DNA of 64,000 nt from JASLDZ01 sp965199975 (GTDB taxonomy: Bacteria; Pseudomonadota; Alphaproteobacteria; Caulobacterales; Caulobacteraceae), in NCBI GenBank assembly GCA_965199975.1, contig OZ241340.1, positions 1,054,001 through 1,118,000 on the forward strand, in the 5' to 3' direction. Below are positions 8,895-16,999 of the stretch, in pieces (within the stretch, counting starts at the first letter, position 1; the number at the start of each line of letters is the position of its first letter). The position numbers and the translations under genes were made by a program. The notes below the pieces were generated by a model. It was not told the DNA's origin and made no database searches. It saw only the letters and a list, made by a program, of their open reading frames with translations.

Positions 8895-9386
8895 ATGACG
8901 CTCTTCTCCAATCCCGAATTCTGGGTCGGCCTGGGCCTGCTGCTGTTCTTCGTCCTCCTTGTCGTGTTCAAGGTTCCAGGCTTGGCGTTCGGTAGGCTCG
9001 ACGCGAAGTCCGCGCAGATCAAGGCGGCGCTGGACGAGGCGAACGCCTTGCGCGCCGAAGCGCAGGCTCTGCTCGAAGGGCTGAAGGCCAAGCGCGCCCA
9101 GGCCGAGGCCGACGCCGCCTCCATGCTGCGCGATGCGCAGGCCGAGGCGAAGCGCATGGAAGCCGACGCCCACGCCAAGCTCGAACAGCAGCTCGCCCGC
9201 CGCTCCACCCTGGCCGAGCGCCGCATCGCCCTGGCCGAGACCCAGGCCACCACCGAGGTGAAGCGCGCCGCCGCGGGCCTCGCCGCCGCCGCCGCCGGCG
9301 CGGTGCTGGCCAAGCGGCTGGCGGACAGCGGGGCCGATCCGATGGCCGACAATGCGATCGCAGGCTTGGCGGGCAAGCTGCAGTAG
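8895..9386 (+). CDS. atpF: F0F1 ATP synthase subunit b
   Basis: 163-residue stalk subunit. The N-terminal membrane helix (FWVGLGLLLFFVLLVVFKV, about residues 9-28) is followed by a long charged coiled coil and an Ala-rich C-terminus, the standard b-subunit plan. It is the last gene of the operon. The 249 bases downstream to the convergent gene at 9636 hold no gene or clear terminator that I can see. Confidence 0.94.
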   Translation: MTLFSNPEFWVGLGLLLFFVLLVVFKVPGLAFGRLDAKSAQIKAALDEANALRAEAQALLEGLKAKRAQAEADAASMLRDAQAEAKRMEADAHAKLEQQLARRSTLAERRIALAETQATTEVKRAAAGLAAAAAGAVLAKRLADSGADPMADNAIAGLAGKLQ

Positions 9387-9635
9387 GCCTTTCTCCCGCT
9401 GCCGCTGATTCCTTCGCGGTCGGAACCATCACCTCGCCAGCCGGCGTCCACCACGGGCGGGCCGGAGAAGTCGCGGCTCCGCCAGCTTCATGATCCGCTC
9501 TCCCCGGCCGCCTGCAGAGGTTTCAACGCATCGGGGAGGAGAGGACGCCGCACACCCAGCGTAGGGACCCCTGGGCACAAGGCCAGGGGAGGCAGCGATG
9601 GCGGGAAGGTCCTCGATGCACTTGGACCGTGTTCT

Positions 9636-10031
9636 CTAGACCTCCGCAACCGCCCGCCGGCGCGCGCTCCCGCGCAGCCTGCGCCGCCATCTGGCCAGCC
9701 GCCTCCATCGCGAAGGGACGAAGAAGCGCTCGCTGCGCAGCAGCTCATGCCAAGCCACCGGTGCGACCTCGGGCGGCGAGCGCAGCAGCCGCCGCAGCGG
9801 CGTTCCCCAGCGAGGATGCCTGCGTCTCCACAGGGTGAAGCGCCGCCGCCACCGGGGGGAGCTGCGCAGCACGAGCCCCAGCCCGACCACCATGAGCAGG
9901 CCCAGCAGATGCGTTGGCAGCACCACGCTGACGAGGCCCAGTGCGATCAGGAAGAAGCCCGTCGCAAGGCCGAGCGCGCGGCCCAGAGGTCCCGCCCGCC
10001 GCCGTCCCGCACGGTGTGCTGTCACGCTCAT
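9636..10031 (-). CDS. Small membrane protein, PGPGW-like
   Basis: 131-residue protein of unknown function. It has a basic N-terminus, a hydrophobic hairpin at about residues 20-55 (two short spans separated by LPTH), then a strongly basic, Trp/Arg-rich cytoplasmic-looking tail. The pattern of span, VLPTHLLGLLMVVGLGLVL and then SPRWRRRF resembles the PGPGW family of putative transmembrane proteins, but this is a weak match by eye. Convergent with atpF and 58 bases downstream of gcvPB, so it may be read through from the gcv operon. Confidence 0.6.
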   Translation of the reverse strand: MSVTAHRAGRRRAGPLGRALGLATGFFLIALGLVSVVLPTHLLGLLMVVGLGLVLRSSPRWRRRFTLWRRRHPRWGTPLRRLLRSPPEVAPVAWHELLRSERFFVPSRWRRLARWRRRLRGSARRRAVAEV

Positions 10032-10089
10032 GTCAGCACGCTAACATCGCCTGCCCTCGGTCGCCGAGAGGGTGGGCTGCGGCGAGCTG

Positions 10090-11685
10090 CTACTCCGCAG
10101 CCACGGCTGTCTGCGCCTCGGGACGCCAGCGCAGGCGAGGGTTGCGCGCGGCGGCGGTCTCGTCGACGCGGCGCAGGGGGGCATGGAAGGGGGCGCCCTT
10201 GAAGCGTTCCACCTGGCCTGCCTTCGCCGCCTCGGCCAGGACCAGAAGCGTGTCGGCGAAGCGGTCGAGCTCGGCCTTGGACTCGGTCTCGGTGGGCTCG
10301 ATCAGCATGGCGCCGTGGACCACGAGCGGGAAGTACATGGTCATCGGGTGGAAGCCCTCGTCGATCATGGCCTTGGCGAAGTCCAGCGTGGTGATCCCCG
10401 TGCCCTCTAGCCAGGCGTCATCGAACAGGGCCTCGTGCATGCAGGGGCCGTCGGGGAAGGCGGCGCTCATCGCCGGCGAGAGGCGCGCCTTGAGGTAGTT
10501 GGCGTTGAGCACCGCGTCCTCGGCCACCTGGCGCAGGCCGTCCGAGCCGTGGCTCATCATGTAGGCCAGCGCGCGGGTGAACATGCCCATCTGGCCGTGG
10601 AAGGCGCACATGCGGCCGAAGGCGTGCTCGGCCTTCCAGTGCGCCTCCTCCACCAGCTTGAAGCCGCCGGGGTGGTGCACGACCCAGGGCAGCGGCGCGT
10701 AGGGCGCCAGCGCCTCGCTCAGCACCACCGGCCCCGCGCCCGGGCCGCCGCCGCCGTGCGGGGTGGAGAAGGTCTTGTGCAGGTTGATGTGCATAGCGTC
10801 GACGCCCAGGTCGCCCGGCCGCACGCGTCCGACGATGGCGTTGAAATTGGCGCCGTCGCAGTAGAAATACGCTCCGGCCTCGTGGGTCAGCCGCGCGATC
10901 TCCACGATGTCGCGTTCGAACAGGCCGCAGGTGTTGGGGTTGGTGACCATGATCGCCGCCACGTGCGGGCCCAGCTTGGCGGCGAGGTCGGCGAGGTCGA
11001 CGCGCCCGTCCGCCGTCTGGGCGATCTCCACCACCTTGTAGCCGACGAAGGCGGCGGTGGCGGGGTTGGTGCCGTGGGCGGAGGTGGGGCACAGGACCGT
11101 GTCGCGCGGGTGTTCCGATCGCAGGCCGTGGCCGGCGGCGCGGTGGGCGGCGCGGATGGCCAGGAGGCCGCACAGCTCGCCGTGGGCGCCGGCCTTGGGG
11201 CTGAGCGCAACCGCCGGCATGCCGGTCAGCGTCTTGAGCCAGTGCGCCAGCGTGTCCATCACCTCCAACGCGCCCTGCACGCTCGAGATCGGCTGCAGGG
11301 GATGGACGTCGGCGAAGCCCGGCATGCGGGCCACGCGTTCGTTGAGGCGCGGGTTGTGCTTCATGGTGCACGAGCCCAGCGGGTAGAGCGCCAGGTCGAT
11401 GGCGTGGTTCTTCTGGCTGAGCCGCACGTAGTGGCGCACGCACTCTGGCTCGGAGAGCCCCGGCAGGCCGATGGGCGCCTCGCGCGTCAGCCCGGCGAGG
11501 TCGTCGGAGGCGGGCAGGTCGGCGTCCGGCAGGTCGACGCCGGTCTTGTCCCATCCCTCCAGCTCGAAGATCAGCGCCTCGTCCTGCAAGAGCCCGCGCC
11601 CGCCGGTGAGGGTCGGGTGCTTGTAGTCGTTGTCGGCGCCGGCCTGCGGGCGGGTGGGGCGGCCCGTGGTGTTCATGTGGTTCAT
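10090..11685 (-). CDS. gcvPB: Glycine dehydrogenase (decarboxylating) subunit 2
   Basis: 531-residue PLP-binding half of the split P-protein of the glycine cleavage system. It decarboxylates glycine and transfers the aminomethyl group to the lipoyl arm of GcvH. The PLP lysine lies in NLHKTFSTPHGGGGPG near residue 303, and the motifs LYPLGSCTMKHNPR and TSAHGTNPA are typical. The start overlaps the gcvPA stop by four bases (ATGA); a second ATG lies three codons in. Last gene of the riboswitch-controlled operon. Confidence 0.97.
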   Translation of the reverse strand: MNHMNTTGRPTRPQAGADNDYKHPTLTGGRGLLQDEALIFELEGWDKTGVDLPDADLPASDDLAGLTREAPIGLPGLSEPECVRHYVRLSQKNHAIDLALYPLGSCTMKHNPRLNERVARMPGFADVHPLQPISSVQGALEVMDTLAHWLKTLTGMPAVALSPKAGAHGELCGLLAIRAAHRAAGHGLRSEHPRDTVLCPTSAHGTNPATAAFVGYKVVEIAQTADGRVDLADLAAKLGPHVAAIMVTNPNTCGLFERDIVEIARLTHEAGAYFYCDGANFNAIVGRVRPGDLGVDAMHINLHKTFSTPHGGGGPGAGPVVLSEALAPYAPLPWVVHHPGGFKLVEEAHWKAEHAFGRMCAFHGQMGMFTRALAYMMSHGSDGLRQVAEDAVLNANYLKARLSPAMSAAFPDGPCMHEALFDDAWLEGTGITTLDFAKAMIDEGFHPMTMYFPLVVHGAMLIEPTETESKAELDRFADTLLVLAEAAKAGQVERFKGAPFHAPLRRVDETAAARNPRLRWRPEAQTAVAAE

Positions 11686-13052
11686 GACCAGTCCCCTATG
11701 GCGGCGCGTTCCTTCACGATCCGGTTGGTGGCCCGGTAGAGGATCTCGATCTCGGTGTCGGTGGTGAGTTCGGTGGCGGTCAGCAGCAGGACGTCGTCCA
11801 TGCCCGCGCCGGGCGCCAGGCGCGAGATCGGCACGCCGGCCAGTATGCTGTTGTCGGCCATGGTCTGCACGTACTCCGCCGCATTCGCGGGAATGCGGAT
11901 GGCGAACTCGTTGAAGAAGCGCTTGGTCAGCACCTCCACGCCGTCGATCTGCGCCACCTTGGCGGCCAGCTTGCGCGCCTGGGCGTGATTGATCGTCGCC
12001 AGCCGCCGCAGCCCCGCCTCGCCCAGGAGGCTCATGTGGATCGAGAAGGCCAGGGCGCAGAGCCCCGAATTCGTGCAGATGTTGGAGGTCGCCTTGTCGC
12101 GGCGGATGTGCTGCTCGCGGGTGGACAGGGTCAGGGTGAAGCCGCGCCGGCCGTCGGCGTCCACCGTCTCGCCGCAGAGGCGCCCCGGCGCCTGGCGCAG
12201 GTGCTTTTCGCGGCAGGCGAACAGGCCGACGTAGGGGCCGCCGAAGTTGAGGCCGACGCCGATCGACTGGCCCTCGGCCGCAACGATGTCGGCCCCCATC
12301 TCGCCGGGCGACTTGAGCAGGCCCAGCGACACCGCCTCGGTGACCACCACGATGAGAAGGGCGCCCGCCGCCCGCGCCGCCTCGCCGATCCTGGTCACAT
12401 CAGTGCATGTGCCGAAGAGGTTCGGTGTCTGCACCACCACGCAGGCCACGTCCGGGCCGAGGTCGGAGATCACGTCGGCCTCGGCGTCCACCGCCAGCGG
12501 CAGGGCCTCGACCTGCATGCCCGCCGCGAAGGCCAGCGTCTCCACCGTCTGCGCATAGTGCGGGTGCAGGCCGCCGCTGAGCACCGCCCTGGTCCGCCGG
12601 GTGATGCGGCCGGCCATCAACACCGCCTCGGCGGTGGCGGTGGAGCCGTCGTAGAGCGAGGCGTTGGCCACCTCCATGCCGGTGAGCGCCGCCACCTGCG
12701 TCTGGAACTCGAACAGCACCTGCAGCGTGCCCTGGGCGATCTCGGGCTGGTAGGGCGTGTAGCTGGTCAGGAACTCGCTGCGCTGGATCAGGTGGTCGAC
12801 GCTGGCCGGCACGTGGTGGCGATAGGCGCCGGCGCCGCAGAAGAACGGCCCGTCGGCCGCGGTGCGGTTGCGGGCGGCCATGCGCGCCATCTCGCGCGTG
12901 ACCTCCAGCTCACCGGCGTGGCGCGGCAGGTCGACCAGCCCCTCGCGCCGGGCCGAGGCGGGCACGTCGACGAACAGCTCGTCGATCGACGCGGCGCCGA
13001 TGGCGCCCAGCATGTCGCGCCGGTCGGCGGGGGTGAGTGGGAGGTAGCGCAT
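11682..13052 (-). CDS. gcvPA: Glycine dehydrogenase (decarboxylating) subunit 1
   Basis: 456-residue N-terminal half of the split P-protein, forming a heterotetramer with GcvPB. Recognisable segments are MRYLPLTPADRRDML at the start, FFCGAGAYRHHVPASVDHL, and SLYDGSTATAEAVLM. The split form is usual in alphaproteobacteria that lack the fused GcvP. It begins two bases after a small unrelated gene (13055-13273), so it may be translated by reinitiation behind it. Confidence 0.97.
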   Translation of the reverse strand: MRYLPLTPADRRDMLGAIGAASIDELFVDVPASARREGLVDLPRHAGELEVTREMARMAARNRTAADGPFFCGAGAYRHHVPASVDHLIQRSEFLTSYTPYQPEIAQGTLQVLFEFQTQVAALTGMEVANASLYDGSTATAEAVLMAGRITRRTRAVLSGGLHPHYAQTVETLAFAAGMQVEALPLAVDAEADVISDLGPDVACVVVQTPNLFGTCTDVTRIGEAARAAGALLIVVVTEAVSLGLLKSPGEMGADIVAAEGQSIGVGLNFGGPYVGLFACREKHLRQAPGRLCGETVDADGRRGFTLTLSTREQHIRRDKATSNICTNSGLCALAFSIHMSLLGEAGLRRLATINHAQARKLAAKVAQIDGVEVLTKRFFNEFAIRIPANAAEYVQTMADNSILAGVPISRLAPGAGMDDVLLLTATELTTDTEIEILYRATNRIVKERAAIGDWS

Positions 13053-13054
13053 AC

Positions 13055-13273
13055 TTAGTCCTTAAGGCTCACGTATGGAGCGAGCTTCGCTCCTTTGCCG
13101 AGCTCGGCTCCGAATGATCGACCGATGCCGCTTAGCTCCGCGACCTCGTGGAACCGGCCCTTCAGCTCATCAGCATACTGGATGCCGAACAAATGCATCG
13201 TGGCGACTCGCTCGCCATGAGGAGCCTGCTCGCAGGCCGCCTTCAATAGTGTGGCTAGCTGCTCAGTCTGCAT
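13055..13273 (-). CDS. 72-residue HTH-like protein inserted in the gcv operon
   Basis: Small protein whose sequence (MQTEQLATLLKAACEQAP, then MHLFGIQYADELKG, ending GKGAKLAPYVSLKD) resembles the short helix-turn-helix-like domain seen at the N-terminus of ScoMcrA-type proteins and in stand-alone relatives. Function is unknown. It is packed between the 66-residue gene and gcvPA with gaps of 12 and 2 bases. Its base composition is visibly less GC-rich than its neighbours and it uses codons such as AAA, CTT and CAT that are rare around it, which suggests recent insertion. It has no role in glycine cleavage that I know of. Confidence 0.65.
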   Translation of the reverse strand: MQTEQLATLLKAACEQAPHGERVATMHLFGIQYADELKGRFHEVAELSGIGRSFGAELGKGAKLAPYVSLKD

Positions 13274-13285
13274 GATGAGCCTGCC

Positions 13286-13486
13286 TTACGAGGGGAACAG
13301 GCAGGCGCGGGCGCGGGCGAGGTCGGTCTCGCGGCCGGCGGTGGGCGCGCGGGGCAGCGACAGGCCCTGCTCGCCGAGCCGACGCAGCACCTCGCCGTAG
13401 CTCGCGGCGCCCAGGCGGCGGCGGAGCTCCAGCGCCGACATCTCTCCGCGGGAGAAGGCGGCCAGCGCGGCGTCGGCTTCGGACAT
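13286..13486 (-). CDS. 66-residue small protein, antitoxin-like
   Basis: Short gene starting five bases after the gcvH stop on the same strand. The protein has an acidic helical N-terminus (MSEADAALAAFSRGEMSALE), a possible helix-turn-helix (LRRRLGAASYGEVLRRLGEQG) and an ending PRAPTAGRETDLARARACLF. This resembles small antitoxin-like proteins partnered with PIN-domain toxins (UPF0175-like layout), but no PIN gene is present here. Codon use matches the operon. The open frame reads further upstream through gcvH in another phase, so the ATG at 13486 is the sensible start. Function is not assigned. Confidence 0.6.
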   Translation of the reverse strand: MSEADAALAAFSRGEMSALELRRRLGAASYGEVLRRLGEQGLSLPRAPTAGRETDLARARACLFPS

Positions 13487-13491
13487 CGGTC

Positions 13492-13863
13492 TCAGAGCGT
13501 GCCCAGGAACTCGTCGTAGGCGGCGCGGTCCATCAGAGCGTCGAGCTCCGATGGGTCGCTCACCTTGATACGGGCGAACCAGCCGCCGCTCTCGGCGCCG
13601 GCGTTCACCGTTTCGGGCGCCTCGCCGAGCGCCGTGTTGGCCTCCACCACCTCGCCGGACACCGGCGAGTAGACGTCCGACGCGGCCTTGACGCTCTCGA
13701 CCACGGCGAGCTGCTCGCCTTTCTTCACCGCCTTGCCGACCTCGGGGACCTCGACGAACACCACGTCGCCCAGCTGGTCGGCGGCGAAGCCGGTGATCCC
13801 CACGGTGGCCGTGTCGCCGTCGAGGGCGGCCCACTCGTGGTCCTTGGTGAAACGCGTGCTCAT
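13492..13863 (-). CDS. gcvH: Glycine cleavage system H protein
   Basis: 123-residue lipoyl carrier protein that shuttles the aminomethyl group between P, T and L proteins. The lipoylated lysine is K59 in VVESVKAASDVYSPVSGEV. Length is normal for the family. It lies ten bases after gcvT and before the two tiny genes. Confidence 0.97.
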   Translation of the reverse strand: MSTRFTKDHEWAALDGDTATVGITGFAADQLGDVVFVEVPEVGKAVKKGEQLAVVESVKAASDVYSPVSGEVVEANTALGEAPETVNAGAESGGWFARIKVSDPSELDALMDRAAYDEFLGTL

Positions 13864-13873
13864 GGGCGGCTCC

Positions 13874-15079
13874 TCAGGCGATCGGCTTGCGGACGTAGCG
13901 GTGGGGGACGAAGGGCATGGCGACCACCTCGGCGGCCTGCGGCCGGCCGCGCACCATCAGCTGGGCTGTGGCGCCCAGCGCGGCGTGGTCGCTCGGCAGA
14001 TAGGCCATGGCGATCCCGTGGCCCAGGGTGGGCGAGGGACCGCCGGAGGTGACGACGCCCAGGTGGACGCCGTGATCCACCACCTCGGGACCAGCCTCGG
14101 GAGTGAAGTCGCGCACGATCGCCGCGCCCTCGCGCGCCGGCGCGCCGCCCGCAGCGAGCTTGAGGCCCACGCGCTTGCGCACCGGCCCCTCGCGCAGCTC
14201 GCGCTGCACGCGAAAGGCGCCGGGGAAGCCGCCCTCCTCGCGCCGGCGCCTGTTCACCGCGAAGGCGAGGCCGGCCTCGATGGGACTGGTGGTAGCGTCG
14301 ATGTCATGGCCGTAGAGCGGCAGGCCCGCCTCCAGCCGCAGGCTGTCGCGCGCGCCAAGGCCCACGGGCCGCACGCGAGCGTCCTCCAGGAAGCGCGCCC
14401 ACAGCTTGGGCGCGATTCCCCCAGGGATCAGCATCTCGTAGCCGTCCTCGCCCGTGTAGCCCGACCGCGCGACGGTCAGCGTCTGGCCGTCGAGCACGAA
14501 GTCGCGGAAGCTCATGAAGCCCAAGCTTCCCGCGCCGGGCAGGACCGCTTCGACCACCGCGGCCGCTTCCGGGCCCTGAATAGCGACCAGCGCCTCGTCG
14601 TCCTCGCGCACCAGGATCGCGCGCTCGCCGGCGGCCTTGCCAATGGCCAGGAAGTCGCCCTCCTTGGTCCCGGCGTTGACGACGATGTAGAGCGAGCCCT
14701 GCTGCTCGGGCGCGGCGGGGCGGCCGACAATCAGGTCGTCGTCGATCCCGCCCTCGGCGTTCATCAGCAGGGTGTAGCGCAACTGGCCAAGCTTCAGTCC
14801 GCGGATGTCGCCGCAGACGAGCGTCTCCATGATGGCCGCCACCGCGGCGTGATCGGCTTCGCCGTCGCCGGAAAGCGTGCGCAGGCGCAGGCGTGACGGG
14901 CCCATGTGGCTCACGTCGAACAGCCCGGCATGCTCGCGCGTCCAGCGATGCTCGGCGAGAACGCCGCCGCCCTCGCCGGCGTACTGCACGGGCATGTCGT
15001 AGCCGCCGAACGCGACCATGCGCCCGTGCGCCTCGACGTGGGCGGCGTGCAGCACGGTGGTTTTCGGCGTGTCGGCCAT
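13874..15079 (-). CDS. gcvT: Glycine cleavage system T protein (aminomethyltransferase)
   Basis: 401-residue folate-dependent aminomethyltransferase. Visible motifs include FGGYDMPVQYAG, FDVSHMGPSRL, and MNAEGGIDDDLIV of the folate-binding barrel, with SPIEAGLAFAV in the C-terminal half. The ATG at 15079 is preferred over a TTG at 15091 because a GGGAG ribosome site lies eight bases upstream of the ATG. It is the first gene downstream of the tandem glycine riboswitch. Confidence 0.96.
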   Translation of the reverse strand: MADTPKTTVLHAAHVEAHGRMVAFGGYDMPVQYAGEGGGVLAEHRWTREHAGLFDVSHMGPSRLRLRTLSGDGEADHAAVAAIMETLVCGDIRGLKLGQLRYTLLMNAEGGIDDDLIVGRPAAPEQQGSLYIVVNAGTKEGDFLAIGKAAGERAILVREDDEALVAIQGPEAAAVVEAVLPGAGSLGFMSFRDFVLDGQTLTVARSGYTGEDGYEMLIPGGIAPKLWARFLEDARVRPVGLGARDSLRLEAGLPLYGHDIDATTSPIEAGLAFAVNRRRREEGGFPGAFRVQRELREGPVRKRVGLKLAAGGAPAREGAAIVRDFTPEAGPEVVDHGVHLGVVTSGGPSPTLGHGIAMAYLPSDHAALGATAQLMVRGRPQAAEVVAMPFVPHRYVRKPIA

Positions 15080-15145
15080 ACGAACTCCCAAGGCGGCGGT
15101 CAGCAGCGCCGCACCGCCCCCGAGACGAGAGAGGTTGGCGCGCCC

Positions 15146-15362
15146 CCGCTGTCGGGAAGCCTGAGAGATTCCGGGCGCGCGACCTGGGACGAGGCCTCTA
15201 CGCCCTTGCTCCTTCGGCGGGCTCGCCGCGCGGTGAGGCGCGGATCGCCGCTTTCCAGCGTGTTCGTCCTCCCGCGCGGTCCTTTTGCCTGAGCGTTTCC
15301 GGGGCGGTTGCGCCTTCGGCGCCGACGCTCCGCCCGAAGGCGGCGCGCCGGTCTCTCCCGCG
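15146..15362 (-). ncRNA. Tandem glycine riboswitch (gcvT element)
   Basis: Read on the minus strand, two glycine aptamers follow each other. The first (about 15362-15263) has GGGAGAGACC, then GCCGAAGGCGCAA and CTCAGGCAAAAGGACCG. The second (about 15262-15146) has GCTGGAAAGCGG, then GCCGAAGGAGCAAG and CTCTCAGGCTTCCCGACAG. These conserved cores with a short linker are the hallmark of the cooperative tandem glycine riboswitch. It ends about 65 bases before the gcvT ATG and should turn on the operon when glycine is abundant. The remaining leader (15080-15145) has no obvious intrinsic terminator, so translational control is possible. Confidence 0.93.
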
Positions 15363-15398
15363 GGGAGCGGCCCGACCTGTGTGCGACCGGCCCGCGAC

Positions 15399-15404
15399 TG
15401 TCAA
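15399..15404 (-). promoter_or_regulatory. Candidate -35 hexamer for the gcv operon
   Basis: A perfect TTGACA on the minus strand lies 37 bases upstream of the first glycine aptamer, the right place for the operon promoter. No good -10 is visible 16-18 bases downstream (the segment reads CACAGG), so this is only a candidate. Confidence 0.3.
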
Positions 15405-15468
15405 CGCCGCAGCGCGGTTGGGTGGCCCGCGCGCAGACCGGCGCACGCGCTCCGTGCGGCGGCGCCTG

Positions 15469-16206
15469 TCAGAAGGGGCTGTAGCTGTTGAGGAGCGCCT
15501 GGCCGGCCGGCACCTTCTGCACGGCCGAGACCTGGCCCTTGCCGCCGTAGCTGACGCGGGCCTCGGCGATCTGGGTGTGCTTGATGGTGTTGCTGCTGGT
15601 GATGTCCTCGGGGCGCACGATGCCGGCGATGGTCAGTTCGCGCAGCTCGTTGTTCACGCGCACCTCCTGGCGCCCCTGGATGGCCAGGTTGCCGTTGGGC
15701 AAGACCGAGGTGACGATCGCCGCGATGGTCAGGTTCACCGCCTCCGAGCGCTGCACCGATCCGGTGCCGGTCGACTCCAGGTCGGAGTTGGTGCCGACCA
15801 TGTGCGAGGGGTCGAAGCTCTTGGGCAGGAAATGCGCCAGGGGCGTGGTCAGGCCCAGGAGGTTGCCCGCGCCCACGTCGGTGGTGGCCTTGCGGTTGGC
15901 GGTGGTGGTGTTCTGCAGCTGGGCTCGGTCGGTGATGTCGATGTTCACTGTCAGGATGTCGCCCACCTTTCCGGCGCGCTGGTCGTGGAAGAAGGAGCGC
16001 GCGCCGTTGCGCCACAGGGAGTTGGGGCCGCCGGGGCGGGGGCCGTCGTCGCGGCTCTCCAGCATGGGCGGGCGCACCGGCGCCTGGGGCACGGGGTAGG
16101 CGATCGGCGTCATGGCCGGCTGGCCCACCGCGTCCTTCACCGACCCGCAGGCGGCGAGGGGGGCGAGCGCCAGGACGGCGAGGGCGGCGAGGGGGCGGGC
16201 GCGCAT
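15469..16206 (-). CDS. flgH: Flagellar L-ring lipoprotein FlgH
   Basis: 245-residue outer-membrane lipoprotein forming the L-ring bushing round the rod. The lipobox LAAC places the modified cysteine at residue 20. The family motifs NSLWRNGARSFFHDQRA, VGDILTVNIDI and the C-terminal IVRPEDITSSNTI are visible. It is last in flgF-flgG-flgA-flgH (minus), separated from flgA by 23 bases. flgI is not here. Confidence 0.96.
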   Translation of the reverse strand: MRARPLAALAVLALAPLAACGSVKDAVGQPAMTPIAYPVPQAPVRPPMLESRDDGPRPGGPNSLWRNGARSFFHDQRAGKVGDILTVNIDITDRAQLQNTTTANRKATTDVGAGNLLGLTTPLAHFLPKSFDPSHMVGTNSDLESTGTGSVQRSEAVNLTIAAIVTSVLPNGNLAIQGRQEVRVNNELRELTIAGIVRPEDITSSNTIKHTQIAEARVSYGGKGQVSAVQKVPAGQALLNSYSPF

Positions 16207-16229
16207 GGGCGGGAACTCCGGTTCGAGAC

Positions 16230-16991
16230 TCAGCGGGCGGCGAGGGCGAGGCCCGACATGGCGGCGGTCTTCAACGCCTCTGCGCGGGGACCCACCACGG
16301 CCTTGTCGGGGCCGGAGGCCACCGCCTCCAGCGTCTTGTGCGAGATGGGGTTCACCAGGGTGACGCTGTCGCCCACCGAGGCGTCGGCCTGCGCCTTGGC
16401 CTGCAGCACCAGCGTTATGCCCTCCTCCTCGAAGGCCACGTCCACCGCATCGCCCCGGGCGATCACCTTGGGGGAGGCGAGGTCGTGGCCGCCCACGGCT
16501 GCGCCTTCGCGCAAGGGGCGGCGCGCGGTCTTGCCGATGACGGCGTCCGCGTCGGCGGGCGCGTCGGCCGGGGCCACCGCCTCGTCGCTCCACACGAGGT
16601 CGGAGGCGGCGACCACCTCGCCCGGGTTGATCGAGCGGGCATAGGCCAACACGCCGCCGCGGCCATGCGCACGGGCGTGGGCCGAGCCGGCGGCGGCGCG
16701 GGGCGCGTCGGTCGAGCCGACCACGATGCGGCGACGGCCGTCGGCATTGGCCCACTCCAGGCCGGCGCGCCGCGCGGCGGACTGCACGCGCCCGCTCTCC
16801 AGCACGGTCTCGCCGCCCGCGGGCGCGGCCTCGCCGACGACGACGCCCGCCGAGGCGCCGGCGCCGTCGAACAGGTCGCCGAGCGTGATGGCGCCGCCGT
16901 GGCTGCTGGGATGGTCGCGCAGGTCGACCGACGCGGCGAAGGCGGGGCTGGCGACGAGCGCGAGCGCCAGGGCGAAGGCGAGGGGCCTCAT
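16230..16991 (-). CDS. flgA: Flagellar P-ring assembly chaperone FlgA
   Basis: 253-residue periplasmic chaperone for P-ring (FlgI) assembly. A cleavable signal peptide ends near AFAA (residue 19). The C-terminal SAF-like region is recognisable from about residue 115: AYARSINPGEVVAASDLVW, ADAVIGKTARRPLREG and then VTLVNPISHKTLEAVASG at the end. The ATG at 16991 lies eight bases after the flgG stop. Frames that extend further upstream are out of phase with flgG and not real. Confidence 0.92.
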   Translation of the reverse strand: MRPLAFALALALVASPAFAASVDLRDHPSSHGGAITLGDLFDGAGASAGVVVGEAAPAGGETVLESGRVQSAARRAGLEWANADGRRRIVVGSTDAPRAAAGSAHARAHGRGGVLAYARSINPGEVVAASDLVWSDEAVAPADAPADADAVIGKTARRPLREGAAVGGHDLASPKVIARGDAVDVAFEEEGITLVLQAKAQADASVGDSVTLVNPISHKTLEAVASGPDKAVVGPRAEALKTAAMSGLALAAR

Positions 16992-16999
16992 CGCGCGCC

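Noticed and set aside
9387..9635. Possible small gene between atpF and the membrane protein
   Set aside because: Short frames here have no start context, family features or codon bias.
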